From Cloacimonetes bacterium UBA5835 (GTDB lineage Bacteria > Cloacimonadota > Cloacimonadia > Cloacimonadales > Cloacimonadaceae): a stretch of 64,000 nt of DNA. Below are positions 26,268 to 35,288 of the stretch, one piece after another. Position 1 is the stretch's first letter; each line of letters opens with the position of its first letter. The DNA is taken from contig DJGX01000001.1 in the NCBI GenBank assembly GCA_002432865.1, forward strand, positions 1 to 64,000, given 5' to 3'. A program made the translations under genes and the position numbers. The notes below the pieces were generated by a model, which was given only the letters and a program-made list of their open reading frames with translations, searched no databases and had not been told where the DNA came from.

Positions 26268-27689
26268 TTAGGATGATTGTTTAGGAAATTCGCTTTTCCC
26301 ACAAAGCCATAATCCTGCTTGAGGAGCAGCATTTTTAACCTGTTTTGCCATTAATTGAGATAACTCTCTAATTTCCCATTGGGCATTTTCATCACTACGC
26401 AAACGGACAAAATGGTAAATTTCCCTTAAATTCATTTTGGCCAAGATCGTAACAAGGGAGGCGTTAGTTCTAAAATAGGGAGATAAATATGCCAGTTTTG
26501 GAGGCAGCGAACTTCCTAAGCGAATTAACTGTGTATTGAGGTCTGACCATATTTTGTCTCGATTAATTTTCTTGATACTAGGAGGGATTTTTGTAGCTAA
26601 AGCGCTTCCTCCCTTTTGTATAATTGTGCAATAACGATGACGCTTAAATTGAGCCCAGCAACTTTCGCTCATTGTTATTTCAAAACTAAAATCGATAAGC
26701 TCAAAAGCTCGCGGAACTTTGTGCCAGGGTTTCAAATTGGTAAATACTTGATTCCAGAGCTGTCGTTTTATAATTTTGGGAAGATGGGCAACTGTTTCTT
26801 TAGTTTCATTCCAGCTTAGTTCTCCCTGTTGATAAATAATAGCGGCTAAAACAGTATCATCGATATTATTGGGAGTGTGGATTATATTCAGTTTGTTTTC
26901 CATATCCAGTTCTTTCACCCAAGGAAGTTCCTGTTGCAAAAAATCGGTAAAACCTACTTTCTCTAAATTTACTATGCCACTGAAATTGTCATCTTCTGTA
27001 TAGCGAATCAAAGATGGAGCAATGGCATAGACAGATTTAAAAAGTAAGTCCTTCAGTTCAGCTGCTTCTTTTAAGGGGCTTTTAGATAAGCGTCTTAGCA
27101 AATTTTCCAAACTTCGGGAATTAATAGTCATTCCCATCTGAGTTTTTGTAGAAAGAGGTAAAATGTAACGCGCATCCTCTTTGGCCAGGCATTCTCTTTG
27201 TCTGTTTTTAAGTTCTGGTTTTGTTTCTTTATACAATTCATTTAAAGCATTAAAACAATATTCATATTCCTCAAAAAGGGTGTCCATCATCTGCTTATAT
27301 GGTTGCTTCAGTTTGGGACGGTTGGCAAATTCTTTGGGGACAATATAATCCTTCCCAAAAGTTACATAGCGCTGAGATTTTTCTGTGTAAGAAGCAATTC
27401 TACTGCGTTGTACTAATTCAGTTAACGCTCTGGAAATTCCTAAGATATCAATATTAAATACAGCGTGTTCGGCTACGGAACTGTGTCCCATTTCAAAGAT
27501 AATATTAGTGTTAGTTTTACGGGCTTTTTCTAATTCTGTAATAGCTTCTTTACGCAGATCTTCAATACTCTTATTGCTGCGGCTGATTCTGGCATAAGCC
27601 GCAGAAATCAATTCTGGTGTAGCTACGGGGCTATTTAATTTGTCTATAAGTCCCTTATCTATATTATATCCGGCGACATTAACCTTCAT
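26268..27689 (-). CDS. thyX: double-domain ThyX-like thymidylate synthase
   Basis: Flavin-dependent synthesis of dTMP from dUMP with methylene-folate. 473 residues, about twice a standard ThyX, made of two ThyX-like halves. The first has HSSVAEHAVFNI and the signature region with R95, S96, R97, S100, S105 and R107, that is RSRxxSxxxxSxR where RHRxxSxxxxSxR is expected. The second half has an intact RHR (about 349-351) but not the serines, and ends with the usual REIYHFVRLRSDENAQWEIR. Long ThyX forms are known in some phyla. It is the last gene of the long minus-strand run, 12 bases after deoC. Activity is probable but not certain. Confidence 0.8.
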   Translation of the reverse strand: MKVNVAGYNIDKGLIDKLNSPVATPELISAAYARISRSNKSIEDLRKEAITELEKARKTNTNIIFEMGHSSVAEHAVFNIDILGISRALTELVQRSRIASYTEKSQRYVTFGKDYIVPKEFANRPKLKQPYKQMMDTLFEEYEYCFNALNELYKETKPELKNRQRECLAKEDARYILPLSTKTQMGMTINSRSLENLLRRLSKSPLKEAAELKDLLFKSVYAIAPSLIRYTEDDNFSGIVNLEKVGFTDFLQQELPWVKELDMENKLNIIHTPNNIDDTVLAAIIYQQGELSWNETKETVAHLPKIIKRQLWNQVFTNLKPWHKVPRAFELIDFSFEITMSESCWAQFKRHRYCTIIQKGGSALATKIPPSIKKINRDKIWSDLNTQLIRLGSSLPPKLAYLSPYFRTNASLVTILAKMNLREIYHFVRLRSDENAQWEIRELSQLMAKQVKNAAPQAGLWLCGKSEFPKQSS

Positions 27690-27701
27690 TTGATGTAACC
27701 T

Positions 27702-28478
27702 TTATTGTAATATGGCAACAACATTGGAAGCGCCAATTCTATTGGCTCCTGCTTTAATCATTGCTAAAGCTTGTTCTTTTGTTCGAATTCCACCTGCTGC
27801 TTTAACGCCAATTTTGGGTCCAACTACTTCACGCATCAAAGCTATGTTTTCTATGGTAGCACCCTGAGAGCCGAAACCGGTAGAAGTTTTAATAAAATCT
27901 GCGCCAGCTTTCTTGGCTAACAGTGCACTTATAATTATTTGCTCTTCAGTTAGATAGCAGGTCTCTAAAATTACTTTAAGCAGAGCATTATGCTTATTAC
28001 ATATATTAACCACTTCTTGGGTGGAAAGCAAATTGTTCTTGTAATCACCACTCAATAAAGCGCTTAAATTCTGAACCATATCAATTTCTTCAGCTTTAGC
28101 TTCTAAAACTGCTATAGCTTCGTTTAAAATAGCTTCTGGTGAGGATGCTCCTAAGGGAAAATTGATAACGGTGCAGATTTTAACAGGTTGTTCCAGGAGT
28201 TCTTTTACTAAAGGAATAAAATATGAATTTACACAAACAGAAGCGGTTTTATATAAATTTGCTGTTTTGCACAATTCTTCCACATCTTTTCGTTTTGCCT
28301 CTGCCTTTAGAATAGTGGCATCAATTACAGAAGCTAAATTTGTATCAGGATCGCAGATGCGCTCCGGGCTTTTTAAATGGCAATTATAACAGTTCAGACA
28401 TATTTTATGTCCGCCTCCACATTGTGCTAAATGATTATCTCCAAATAGATCTTTGGCAATTTGAGGAATGTCTTTCAT
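27702..28478 (-). CDS. deoC: deoxyribose-phosphate aldolase with Cys-rich N-terminal extension
   Basis: Class I aldolase interconverting deoxyribose 5-phosphate with glyceraldehyde 3-phosphate and acetaldehyde. Schiff-base lysine in ADFIKTSTGFG (about 192) and the proton-relay lysine in VKAAGGIRT are present, with the TIM-barrel order VIDATIL, CVNSYF, VINFPLG and ETCYL. About 45 extra N-terminal residues carry C20, C27, C30, C33 and C42, a possible metal site not needed for catalysis. Its ATG overlaps the rlmN stop as ATGA; GGAG lies upstream. It is next to thyX, giving two deoxynucleotide-metabolism genes together. Confidence 0.92.
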   Translation of the reverse strand: MKDIPQIAKDLFGDNHLAQCGGGHKICLNCYNCHLKSPERICDPDTNLASVIDATILKAEAKRKDVEELCKTANLYKTASVCVNSYFIPLVKELLEQPVKICTVINFPLGASSPEAILNEAIAVLEAKAEEIDMVQNLSALLSGDYKNNLLSTQEVVNICNKHNALLKVILETCYLTEEQIIISALLAKKAGADFIKTSTGFGSQGATIENIALMREVVGPKIGVKAAGGIRTKEQALAMIKAGANRIGASNVVAILQ

Positions 28479-29527
28479 ATCTTCGCTCCAAGATTATTCT
28501 TATTAAGCTGTCCACAGGCACCAAAAATATCTGCACCTCTGCTTTTGCGTAAAGTTATTGCTTGTGGAAGGGATTGAGCTCTATACATAAAATCATTAAT
28601 TTCTTTTACTGTAGGAGCTCTAAAAATAGAATCCTTTCCAGGAATATAAGGAATGAAATTAATTTTGCAGGAGAGATCTCCAACATATTTACTTAGTGCT
28701 TTTAGATCGTCGTCATCCATATTGAAACTGGGAATCAAGATATATTCAATAGTGATGCGATAAGAACTTTTCCTTAGATAATAGAGCAATGCTTGTTTTA
28801 ATTCAATTAGGTTATATTGTTTATTTACAGGCATTAATTTACTGCGTTTTGAATCTATGGCAGAAGTTAAAGAAAGAGCAAGTTTAGCTTTTATACCACT
28901 ATCGGCTAAAGCTATAATGCCTGGAACAACTCCGGAAGTGGAAACGGTGATTCGTCTTGGACTAAAAGAAAGGCCTTCTTGGCTTTGTAAAATTCTCAGG
29001 GCGGATAATACATTGTCTAAGTTGTCCAATGGTTCGCCCATACCCATTAGAACTAAGTTTGTAAGTTTCTTATTGTCTGAACTTTTCAGTTGCCTGGCTG
29101 CATAAATAACCTGACCTACTATCTCATAATTATATAAATTGCGAATTAGTCCCATTTTGGCTGTAGAACAAAATTGGCAATTGCGTCCACAACCAACTTG
29201 GGTAGAAATGCAGAGAGTATTTTTTTTCTCTGTAGGAATCAGCACACTCTCTATAAGTTCATTGTCTTCTAATTTTAAACGGTATTTTATTGCTTTATCG
29301 CTGGATACAAGTTTGCTATCTGTTTCCGGTAAATAGAAGGAGTAATTATTTAATAAATATGTCTTAAACTCTGCAGGCAGATTACTCATCTTATCAGGTT
29401 CATTGATGTAGGATTTATACAGCCAGAAAAGAAGTTGCTTAGTTCTATACACAGGTGAGCCGAGCTGCTCTATTTTTATTTTATTAGCCAGCTCTTCGGG
29501 CATTAAAGAATAGATATTGGTAAACAT
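28475..29527 (-). CDS. rlmN: 23S rRNA/tRNA adenine-C2 methyltransferase RlmN
   Basis: Radical-SAM enzyme methylating A2503 of 23S rRNA and A37 of some tRNAs. 350 residues with the radical-SAM cluster C113, C117 and C120 (CGRNCQFC), the following LVLMGMGEPLDN SAM-binding segment, the RRITVSTSG motif, and the C-terminal catalytic cysteine in SRGADIFGACGQL. The start overlaps the ricT stop by one base (TAATG) and the end overlaps deoC by four bases. Confidence 0.95.
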   Translation of the reverse strand: MFTNIYSLMPEELANKIKIEQLGSPVYRTKQLLFWLYKSYINEPDKMSNLPAEFKTYLLNNYSFYLPETDSKLVSSDKAIKYRLKLEDNELIESVLIPTEKKNTLCISTQVGCGRNCQFCSTAKMGLIRNLYNYEIVGQVIYAARQLKSSDNKKLTNLVLMGMGEPLDNLDNVLSALRILQSQEGLSFSPRRITVSTSGVVPGIIALADSGIKAKLALSLTSAIDSKRSKLMPVNKQYNLIELKQALLYYLRKSSYRITIEYILIPSFNMDDDDLKALSKYVGDLSCKINFIPYIPGKDSIFRAPTVKEINDFMYRAQSLPQAITLRKSRGADIFGACGQLNKNNLGAKI

Positions 29528-30360
29528 TATTCCAAAATAGGTAAGCTGATAATGGGTAATTTGGAAAATTCGTCCAAATCAATTTCTTGGATGATTCCTT
29601 CTTCACTGGCGAGCATAATTTTTTTCCCAATAACATTAAGACGAAAAACCATCATCTTTGTATTCTGATATGAAACAAAAGTTCCAATTAAAGGGAATCC
29701 CTTTACTTCTTCTACATAAAAATCCTCTTCGAAATTAAGGCAGCAGAGTAAACGGCCACAGGGTCCAGAAATTTTGGTTAAATTACCTGCTAAATTTTGG
29801 TCTTTTACCATTTTGATGGTTACCTGATTGAAGCGTTTTAAAAAACTACCGCAACAATATTGTTTTCCACACATACCAAAACCACCTAAACGACGAGCTT
29901 CATCTCTACCTGATGTTTGATGTAATTCGATGCGAGTTTTAAAAACTGTAGCTAGTTCCCGTACAAAAGTTCTGAAATCAATTCTCCCTTCAGCAGTGAA
30001 GAAAAAGGTTAGTTTATTTCCATCAAACTGATAAATTGTTTCAATAAGTTTCATTTCGAAAGGATAACGCTCCAGTATCGATAGAAATGTCCGAGATGCT
30101 TTTTCCTCTTCATAACTTAAATTTCTCATTTTATCGATATCTTCAGAACTAGCATGACGGCGAATACTGAGATTTTTGGAAGTAAGAACTTCAGGAGCAA
30201 TTTCGTCTTCTTCTAAGCCCAAATGAACAACCTGAGCTATATCATCACCTCGTTCAACTTCTACGATGATTAGGTTTTCAGGTTGAATATTAAGTTCTTC
30301 ACGATTTCGATAATAACCTATACGACCGGTTCTAAATTCTACTTCTATATATTGTTGCAT
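29527..30360 (-). CDS. ricT: PSP1-domain protein RicT (YaaT) homologue
   Basis: 277 residues with the PSP1 domain: FFFTAEGRIDFRTFVRELA, RIELHQTSGRDEARRLGGFGMCGKQYCC and ISGPCGRLLCCLNFEEDFY. The paired cysteines (CGKQYCC and CGRLLCC) are those implicated in Fe-S cluster binding in the Bacillus RicAFT complex, which modulates RNA maturation and phosphorelay. Partners RicA and RicF are not in the window. One-base overlaps with both neighbours (TAATG) indicate tight coupling in the long minus-strand operon. Confidence 0.9.
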   Translation of the reverse strand: MQQYIEVEFRTGRIGYYRNREELNIQPENLIIVEVERGDDIAQVVHLGLEEDEIAPEVLTSKNLSIRRHASSEDIDKMRNLSYEEEKASRTFLSILERYPFEMKLIETIYQFDGNKLTFFFTAEGRIDFRTFVRELATVFKTRIELHQTSGRDEARRLGGFGMCGKQYCCGSFLKRFNQVTIKMVKDQNLAGNLTKISGPCGRLLCCLNFEEDFYVEEVKGFPLIGTFVSYQNTKMMVFRLNVIGKKIMLASEEGIIQEIDLDEFSKLPIISLPILE

Positions 30361-31553
30361 TATAACCTCATATTATATATTTGGTGATAAAGCTCTCTTT
30401 CTGTATCTGTAAAAATTAGCTTACGCCTTTGTTTAACAATTGCCGCTGTTTCACAAAAAGCAGAAAAACGATGCTTATCTAATTCATCTGCTTGCCCCCA
30501 AGAAAAATCCGGAACAAAATCTCGAATCAAATTAGGGCCATAAAGATTACATCCGATTCCAATAACGGTTCCTGTATTGATACTGCATCCAATACCGGTT
30601 TTACTGTGGTCTCCAATCATACAACCCAAAAACTGTGTGGATGAATCTATTTTAGTTTTATGAGGATAGGAATAGAAAGCCACATTTTTGTAAGTATTTT
30701 TCAGATCACTATTATTTGTATCAGCCCCAAGATTTACCCATTCACCAATGTAGGAATGACCTAGAAAACCGTCATGTTGTTTATTGCTATATGCCTGAAA
30801 AATAGTTCCTTCCAATTCTCCACCTACTTTACAAACGGGACCGATAGAAGTTCCTCCGTAAATTTTAGCCCCAATTTTAATTACGGATTTCTTGCCTATA
30901 TAAACAGGTCCACAAATAACAGCATTAGCCATAATGCGGACACTGGTATCAATGATGATGGGTCCTTCAGAAGCATCTAAAACAACCCCTGGAGAAAATT
31001 CCGCACCTTCTGCAACCCAAATATTGTAAGGATGAAGAACAGTAACTCCGGGCTCCGTTTCAAAATAATTATCTCCATCATAAAAGTGCAAATGATAATC
31101 CCTAACAAGTGATCTGGAATTATCCTGAATTAAATCAGCAAGAGAGTCATACAGTCTAATATTGCCGAGCTTTTTCTTCAGCTTTAATAAATCGGGCCAA
31201 GCTGAAGAATCATTAACTTTTATTGCAACCAGGTCATTACCTGAATATAAACAATAGCCCATAGGAAGATCTTTAATCTGAGCAATAGCTTCCACCGTTA
31301 CAATTATGCGTGAATTCAAATATAGCTTTTCACCATTTACAAGAGAATTTATAATCCAAGTAGGATGATGTTCTTTATATAAGGGAACAAGTGAATCATC
31401 TATTATCACGCAAGTTGTATCTGTATCAGAAAAAATATGTTCCAGACGCTGACGGAGTTTAGTTATTCCGCAACGGAGATCACCAATACTTCTGTTTAAA
31501 GTTAATGGAAAAAAGTTAGAGCGCGAAGCATCGTCAAATATTATGGTTTGCAT
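30360..31553 (-). CDS. GlmU-like sugar-phosphate nucleotidyltransferase / acyltransferase (alternative GlmU type)
   Basis: 397 residues. Start taken at ATG 31553 (AAAGGA nearby; MQTIIFDDASRSNFFPLTLNRSIGDLRCG is the usual N-terminus of the 'alternative bacterial GlmU' group). The N-terminal half is a divergent nucleotidyltransferase-like domain without the classical GxGTRM loop. From about residue 190 it is a left-handed beta-helix (ILDASEGPIIIDTSVRIMANAVICGPVYIGKKS and later hexapeptides) typical of acyltransferases. It probably acts in UDP-GlcNAc formation for cell-wall synthesis, fitting the neighbouring pbp1A and GT2, but the exact reaction is inferred. Confidence 0.75.
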   Translation of the reverse strand: MQTIIFDDASRSNFFPLTLNRSIGDLRCGITKLRQRLEHIFSDTDTTCVIIDDSLVPLYKEHHPTWIINSLVNGEKLYLNSRIIVTVEAIAQIKDLPMGYCLYSGNDLVAIKVNDSSAWPDLLKLKKKLGNIRLYDSLADLIQDNSRSLVRDYHLHFYDGDNYFETEPGVTVLHPYNIWVAEGAEFSPGVVLDASEGPIIIDTSVRIMANAVICGPVYIGKKSVIKIGAKIYGGTSIGPVCKVGGELEGTIFQAYSNKQHDGFLGHSYIGEWVNLGADTNNSDLKNTYKNVAFYSYPHKTKIDSSTQFLGCMIGDHSKTGIGCSINTGTVIGIGCNLYGPNLIRDFVPDFSWGQADELDKHRFSAFCETAAIVKQRRKLIFTDTERELYHQIYNMRL

Positions 31554-32703
31554 TATTATTCCTTTTGCTAGTGGGGCGTTTTCCTTTCCAAACAAAGATA
31601 TTAAACTGTCCTAAGACCATCGTTAAAACCAAGAAAAAATTCTGGATAACTAACCAGATAGGATAAAATCTAAGCATTTCCTTGGTAAATCCAAAACGGG
31701 AACGAGAATAACTTATAGTGATGTTTTCTACGATAATCCGGTAAAGAAAAATAATCAGAGCAATCTTGATATTAAAAAACAACATTATCAATCCACCCCA
31801 ATACATAAAAGCCATAGAAAGTAGGATAAAAAAGAACTCCGGATTGAACTTCAGCTGATATTTCATATTAGAAGCCCAACGACTTCGTTGATTTATTAGT
31901 TGTTTCCAGGAAGTAACAGGATGAGTATATACAAAACTGGAAGGTAGAAAATTGAAAATTATTTTGTGCCCCTTATTGCGCATTAATTGTAAGAGATTCA
32001 CATCATCACCGGAAAGCAAATGTTTTATTTTAGTAAAGCCACCTACATCATCAAAAGCTGTTCTTCTATAGGCAAGATTTTGCCCAATACAAGCCCATTT
32101 TTTACCAATTGTGTAACCACCAGCCAAAACCATATAAGTTAAAGCAAAATCAAGATGTTCATATTTCTGCACAAGTGATGCCTTTTTCCAATCTGGAATA
32201 TAAGTTCTGGAATATCCTGCCACCATAGAAACATCATCCGTAAACATAGAAACCATAGAAGAAATCCAGGTTTCAGGGACAAGGCAATCAGCATCCGTAG
32301 TAAGAATAATTTCTCCTTGCGTTGCATATACTGCATCTTCCATAGCTTTCTTTTTAGGTGAAATAACATTCTCCCTGCCCAGAACTTTCAAGTAATGTAG
32401 ATTTAAACCGGCATCAATATATTTTTTGGCTACTTGCTCTGTATCATCTTCAGAATCATCATCTGCTAAAATAACTTCAAATAGTTCTTTAGGGTAATCC
32501 TGATTAAGCAAACACAGTAACAACTCCTGTAAATTTTTGGCTTCATTGCGAGCTGCGATAACGACACTAACAGTTCTTTTTTTATAATTGAAGGTGGGTT
32601 TATAAGTTCTATAGCCATTCCAAAAACGGATACAAAACACGAAGTAGGTTATGCATCCTGTTAATATTAAAGCACTAAGGATATAAAAAATAACGCTGCT
32701 CAT
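31534..32703 (-). CDS. membrane-bound family 2 glycosyltransferase
   Basis: 389 residues: one N-terminal membrane helix (about 4-27), a cytoplasmic GT-A domain (SVVIAARNEAKNL; ILADDDSEDDT; TTDADC as the DxD; the acceptor-site Asp in LSGDDV; QRSRW as the QxxRW motif), then three or four C-terminal membrane helices (about 290-375). QxxRW points to a processive or polyprenyl-type enzyme. Product unknown; its place beside a GlmU-like gene and PBP1A suggests an envelope glycan. The last 20 bases overlap the next gene. Confidence 0.88.
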   Translation of the reverse strand: MSSVIFYILSALILTGCITYFVFCIRFWNGYRTYKPTFNYKKRTVSVVIAARNEAKNLQELLLCLLNQDYPKELFEVILADDDSEDDTEQVAKKYIDAGLNLHYLKVLGRENVISPKKKAMEDAVYATQGEIILTTDADCLVPETWISSMVSMFTDDVSMVAGYSRTYIPDWKKASLVQKYEHLDFALTYMVLAGGYTIGKKWACIGQNLAYRRTAFDDVGGFTKIKHLLSGDDVNLLQLMRNKGHKIIFNFLPSSFVYTHPVTSWKQLINQRSRWASNMKYQLKFNPEFFFILLSMAFMYWGGLIMLFFNIKIALIIFLYRIIVENITISYSRSRFGFTKEMLRFYPIWLVIQNFFLVLTMVLGQFNIFVWKGKRPTSKRNNNANHNI

Positions 32704-32706
32704 CTA

Positions 32707-34767
32707 TTAGTCCAATTTACTTTTCGTTCCCCAACGGGTTGGATAAAAATTATAGCTTAAAGTATCAGACCTAGCAGAGGGAATATTGTCCTCTATAAAA
32801 TACTCCTCGATACCAGTATCTGAAAGAAAACCGGTTTTAGGATTTATTGTCCGTTTCACAATTCTATCGGGAACAACAAAACTATAGCGTGGATCATCAT
32901 TTCGAGGGGTACGCCCTTTATTATCAATTCGTATTGCCTTAGTCATAATTTGTCCCCAAATAGGAGCACAACTTGCACTTGCAGAAATTGCTGCATTATT
33001 GTCAAAACCATTCCAAATTCCTAAAGTGTATTTTTTGTTAAAACCAATAAACCAGGCGTCACGATGGTCACTGGAAGTACCTGTTTTTCCAGCTGCCTGC
33101 CAATAATAATTATTTCTGGCAGCAGCTCCCGTTCCAGAAGTGACAACTGATTGAAGCATAGAAGTCATTAAAAATGCTACTTCGGGGCTGGTAACCTGAT
33201 ATTTAGAAGTAGCACTACGTTCTAATACTTTTCCATTCATATCTTCCACTCTGGTTATAAATATTGGTTTAGTTCGATATCCTCCATTGGGAAAAGTCGT
33301 AAAAGCAGAAATTAGGTTTAATGGAGTAACTTCATATGCACCCAAAGCTGCAGAATAATCTGCTGCTTTAGTATTTATTCCGAAACGGAGAAAAGCATCA
33401 TTAACAACATCAAGTCCAATGTCCATAACAGCTTTCACTGCCCAAACATTATAGGAATAAGTTATAGCAGTTCGCATTCTGGTTGGTCCATAATATTGAC
33501 GGCTAAAATTTTGTGGAGTCCATTCCTTACCATCTCCTCCGGTAAGAGTAATTGGAGAATCTATTATAACAGTGGCAGGTGTATAACCTTTTTCCAATGC
33601 AGCAGTATAATAGGTTGGTTTAATAGAGCTTCCCGGTTGACGCTTAGCTTGAGTAATACGATTATATTTGCTATGCGTAAAATTTCTACCTCCAATCATC
33701 GCTAAAACATGTCCTGTATTATTATCCATCAACAATAATCCTCCTTGTAGATAACGAGTATTAATATCCACACTGTTTTTAGAAACATTGCTGTAACGCA
33801 TAGCAGGAGGATAGGATTGTTCGATTTTAGAAAGATAGCGGTTTAAAACAGAATCTGCATAAACAGAGAGTTCTGCATCCAAGGGAGTGTAAATTCGTAA
33901 TCCACCTTCAAAAAGTTTTTCGGTGCCATATTTACGTTCAAGATACAAACGGATATGTTCAATATAATAATCGGTTGAATATTGTTGCATAGAACTACGA
34001 TCACTAGAGATTTTGGAAGCAACTGCTTCGTTATATTCCTCCTGAGTGATCTTCTTGGCTTTTAACATCTTACCCAATATCATATTGCGTCTTTCAATCA
34101 AACGCTCCGGATGTTTTACAGGACTATAATAATTAGGACGTTGTATCATACCTATTAAAGCTGCTGATTCAGCTAAGTTAAGGTCTCGAGCATGCTTTCC
34201 GAAATAATATAGGGAAGCAGTTTCCACTCCGTGAACCTGACCTCCCCAGAAGATTTTATTGAAGTAGATCTCTAGTATTTCGTCCTTGGTGAATTCTCGT
34301 TCTATTCTTAAAGCTAAAATAATCTCCTTCATCTTACGCGAAACACGTTTATCCAAAGTAAGAAACATATTTCGTGCCATCTGTTGAGTTATAGTGCTTG
34401 CCCCCTGAGAAAAATCCATTCTGGCAATATCTATCACTAAGGCACGAAAATTGCCTATGAGATCAATTCCGAAATGATGGTAAAAATGCTTATCTTCAGT
34501 AATTATTAGCGCATCTATAAGATAGGGAGGAAGTTCTTTTAAAGAAACAAGTTTGCGTTTTTCAAAAGCAAATAGATAGACCATTCTACCATTACGGTCA
34601 TAAACCTCAGATCCTGAACGCAAAGTGTAATTTCGCAATTCACTGGTTGGAGGTAAGCTATCACGGTAAAACCATAGAGCACCTACAAATATACCTGTGA
34701 ATATGCAAAATGCAAACCACAAGTATTTAAGAATTTTATGTGCTTTTTCTTGAGTATGGGCATTCAT
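32707..34767 (-). CDS. bifunctional penicillin-binding protein 1A
   Basis: Class A PBP polymerising and crosslinking peptidoglycan. 686 residues with a cytoplasmic stub, membrane helix (about 15-34), and glycosyltransferase domain with catalytic E91 in ITEDKHFYHHFG and the QGASTITQQMARN and KEIILALRIER motifs. The transpeptidase has SxxK in GSSIKP (about 379), SYN in TYSYNVW, and KTGTS (about 561). Downstream of GT2 by three bases in reverse order of transcription: its own ATG overlaps the Gx-transporter stop by four bases. It lacks long PBP1A-specific insertions. Confidence 0.95.
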   Translation of the reverse strand: MNAHTQEKAHKILKYLWFAFCIFTGIFVGALWFYRDSLPPTSELRNYTLRSGSEVYDRNGRMVYLFAFEKRKLVSLKELPPYLIDALIITEDKHFYHHFGIDLIGNFRALVIDIARMDFSQGASTITQQMARNMFLTLDKRVSRKMKEIILALRIEREFTKDEILEIYFNKIFWGGQVHGVETASLYYFGKHARDLNLAESAALIGMIQRPNYYSPVKHPERLIERRNMILGKMLKAKKITQEEYNEAVASKISSDRSSMQQYSTDYYIEHIRLYLERKYGTEKLFEGGLRIYTPLDAELSVYADSVLNRYLSKIEQSYPPAMRYSNVSKNSVDINTRYLQGGLLLMDNNTGHVLAMIGGRNFTHSKYNRITQAKRQPGSSIKPTYYTAALEKGYTPATVIIDSPITLTGGDGKEWTPQNFSRQYYGPTRMRTAITYSYNVWAVKAVMDIGLDVVNDAFLRFGINTKAADYSAALGAYEVTPLNLISAFTTFPNGGYRTKPIFITRVEDMNGKVLERSATSKYQVTSPEVAFLMTSMLQSVVTSGTGAAARNNYYWQAAGKTGTSSDHRDAWFIGFNKKYTLGIWNGFDNNAAISASASCAPIWGQIMTKAIRIDNKGRTPRNDDPRYSFVVPDRIVKRTINPKTGFLSDTGIEEYFIEDNIPSARSDTLSYNFYPTRWGTKSKLD

Positions 34768-35288
34768 TCTTTTATAATTTCAGAGCCTTCGTTTTTTCTA
34801 TCTATATATAAAGTTAGGTAGGCAATTATGCTACCACTAACCAAAGCAATTGAGAGTAGGATTGGTGTCAACACAAAAACTCTGCTACTATGGATCAGGA
34901 TGGCATAAACTATTGTTAACTGCATAAGATTGTGAGCAATAGCTCCACATATACTGATTCCGTATATTCCTAAACCTAAATGTAGCCAGCGAACAAAAAC
35001 CATAACGATTATGGCTGCCATGCCTGCAGTTAAAGAAATAAGAATAGATGGACTAAGTAAAGTAAGGGTTGCAATTCCGCTTATAATTGTTTTGCTTATA
35101 TTTACTACGAAGGCTTCCAGGATTTTGTTATGATAGATTAGATAGAGAATCACAATATTTGAAAAACCAACGCGAATAAAAGGTAAAGGTAACATTCGCA
35201 TAATCAGATCTTCCACAATATGAATAGTGGCTGCAATTGCAGTAAAAAAAGCCAACTGGATAAGGGTAGATTTATTGTCTATATTCAT
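34764..35288 (-). CDS. Gx transporter family membrane protein (HepPP synthase component I-like)
   Basis: 174 residues with five or six membrane helices and the family features (HIVEDLIMRMLPLPFIRVGFSNIVILYLIY, then ISKTIISG). Pfam names this group 'heptaprenyl diphosphate synthase component I', but members resemble ECF-type S-components and are often next to prenyl or quinone genes. The start overlaps the mlaF stop by 4 bases and its own stop overlaps the PBP1A ATG. Function in this organism unproven; possibly small-molecule uptake. Confidence 0.75.
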   Translation of the reverse strand: MNIDNKSTLIQLAFFTAIAATIHIVEDLIMRMLPLPFIRVGFSNIVILYLIYHNKILEAFVVNISKTIISGIATLTLLSPSILISLTAGMAAIIVMVFVRWLHLGLGIYGISICGAIAHNLMQLTIVYAILIHSSRVFVLTPILLSIALVSGSIIAYLTLYIDRKNEGSEIIKE

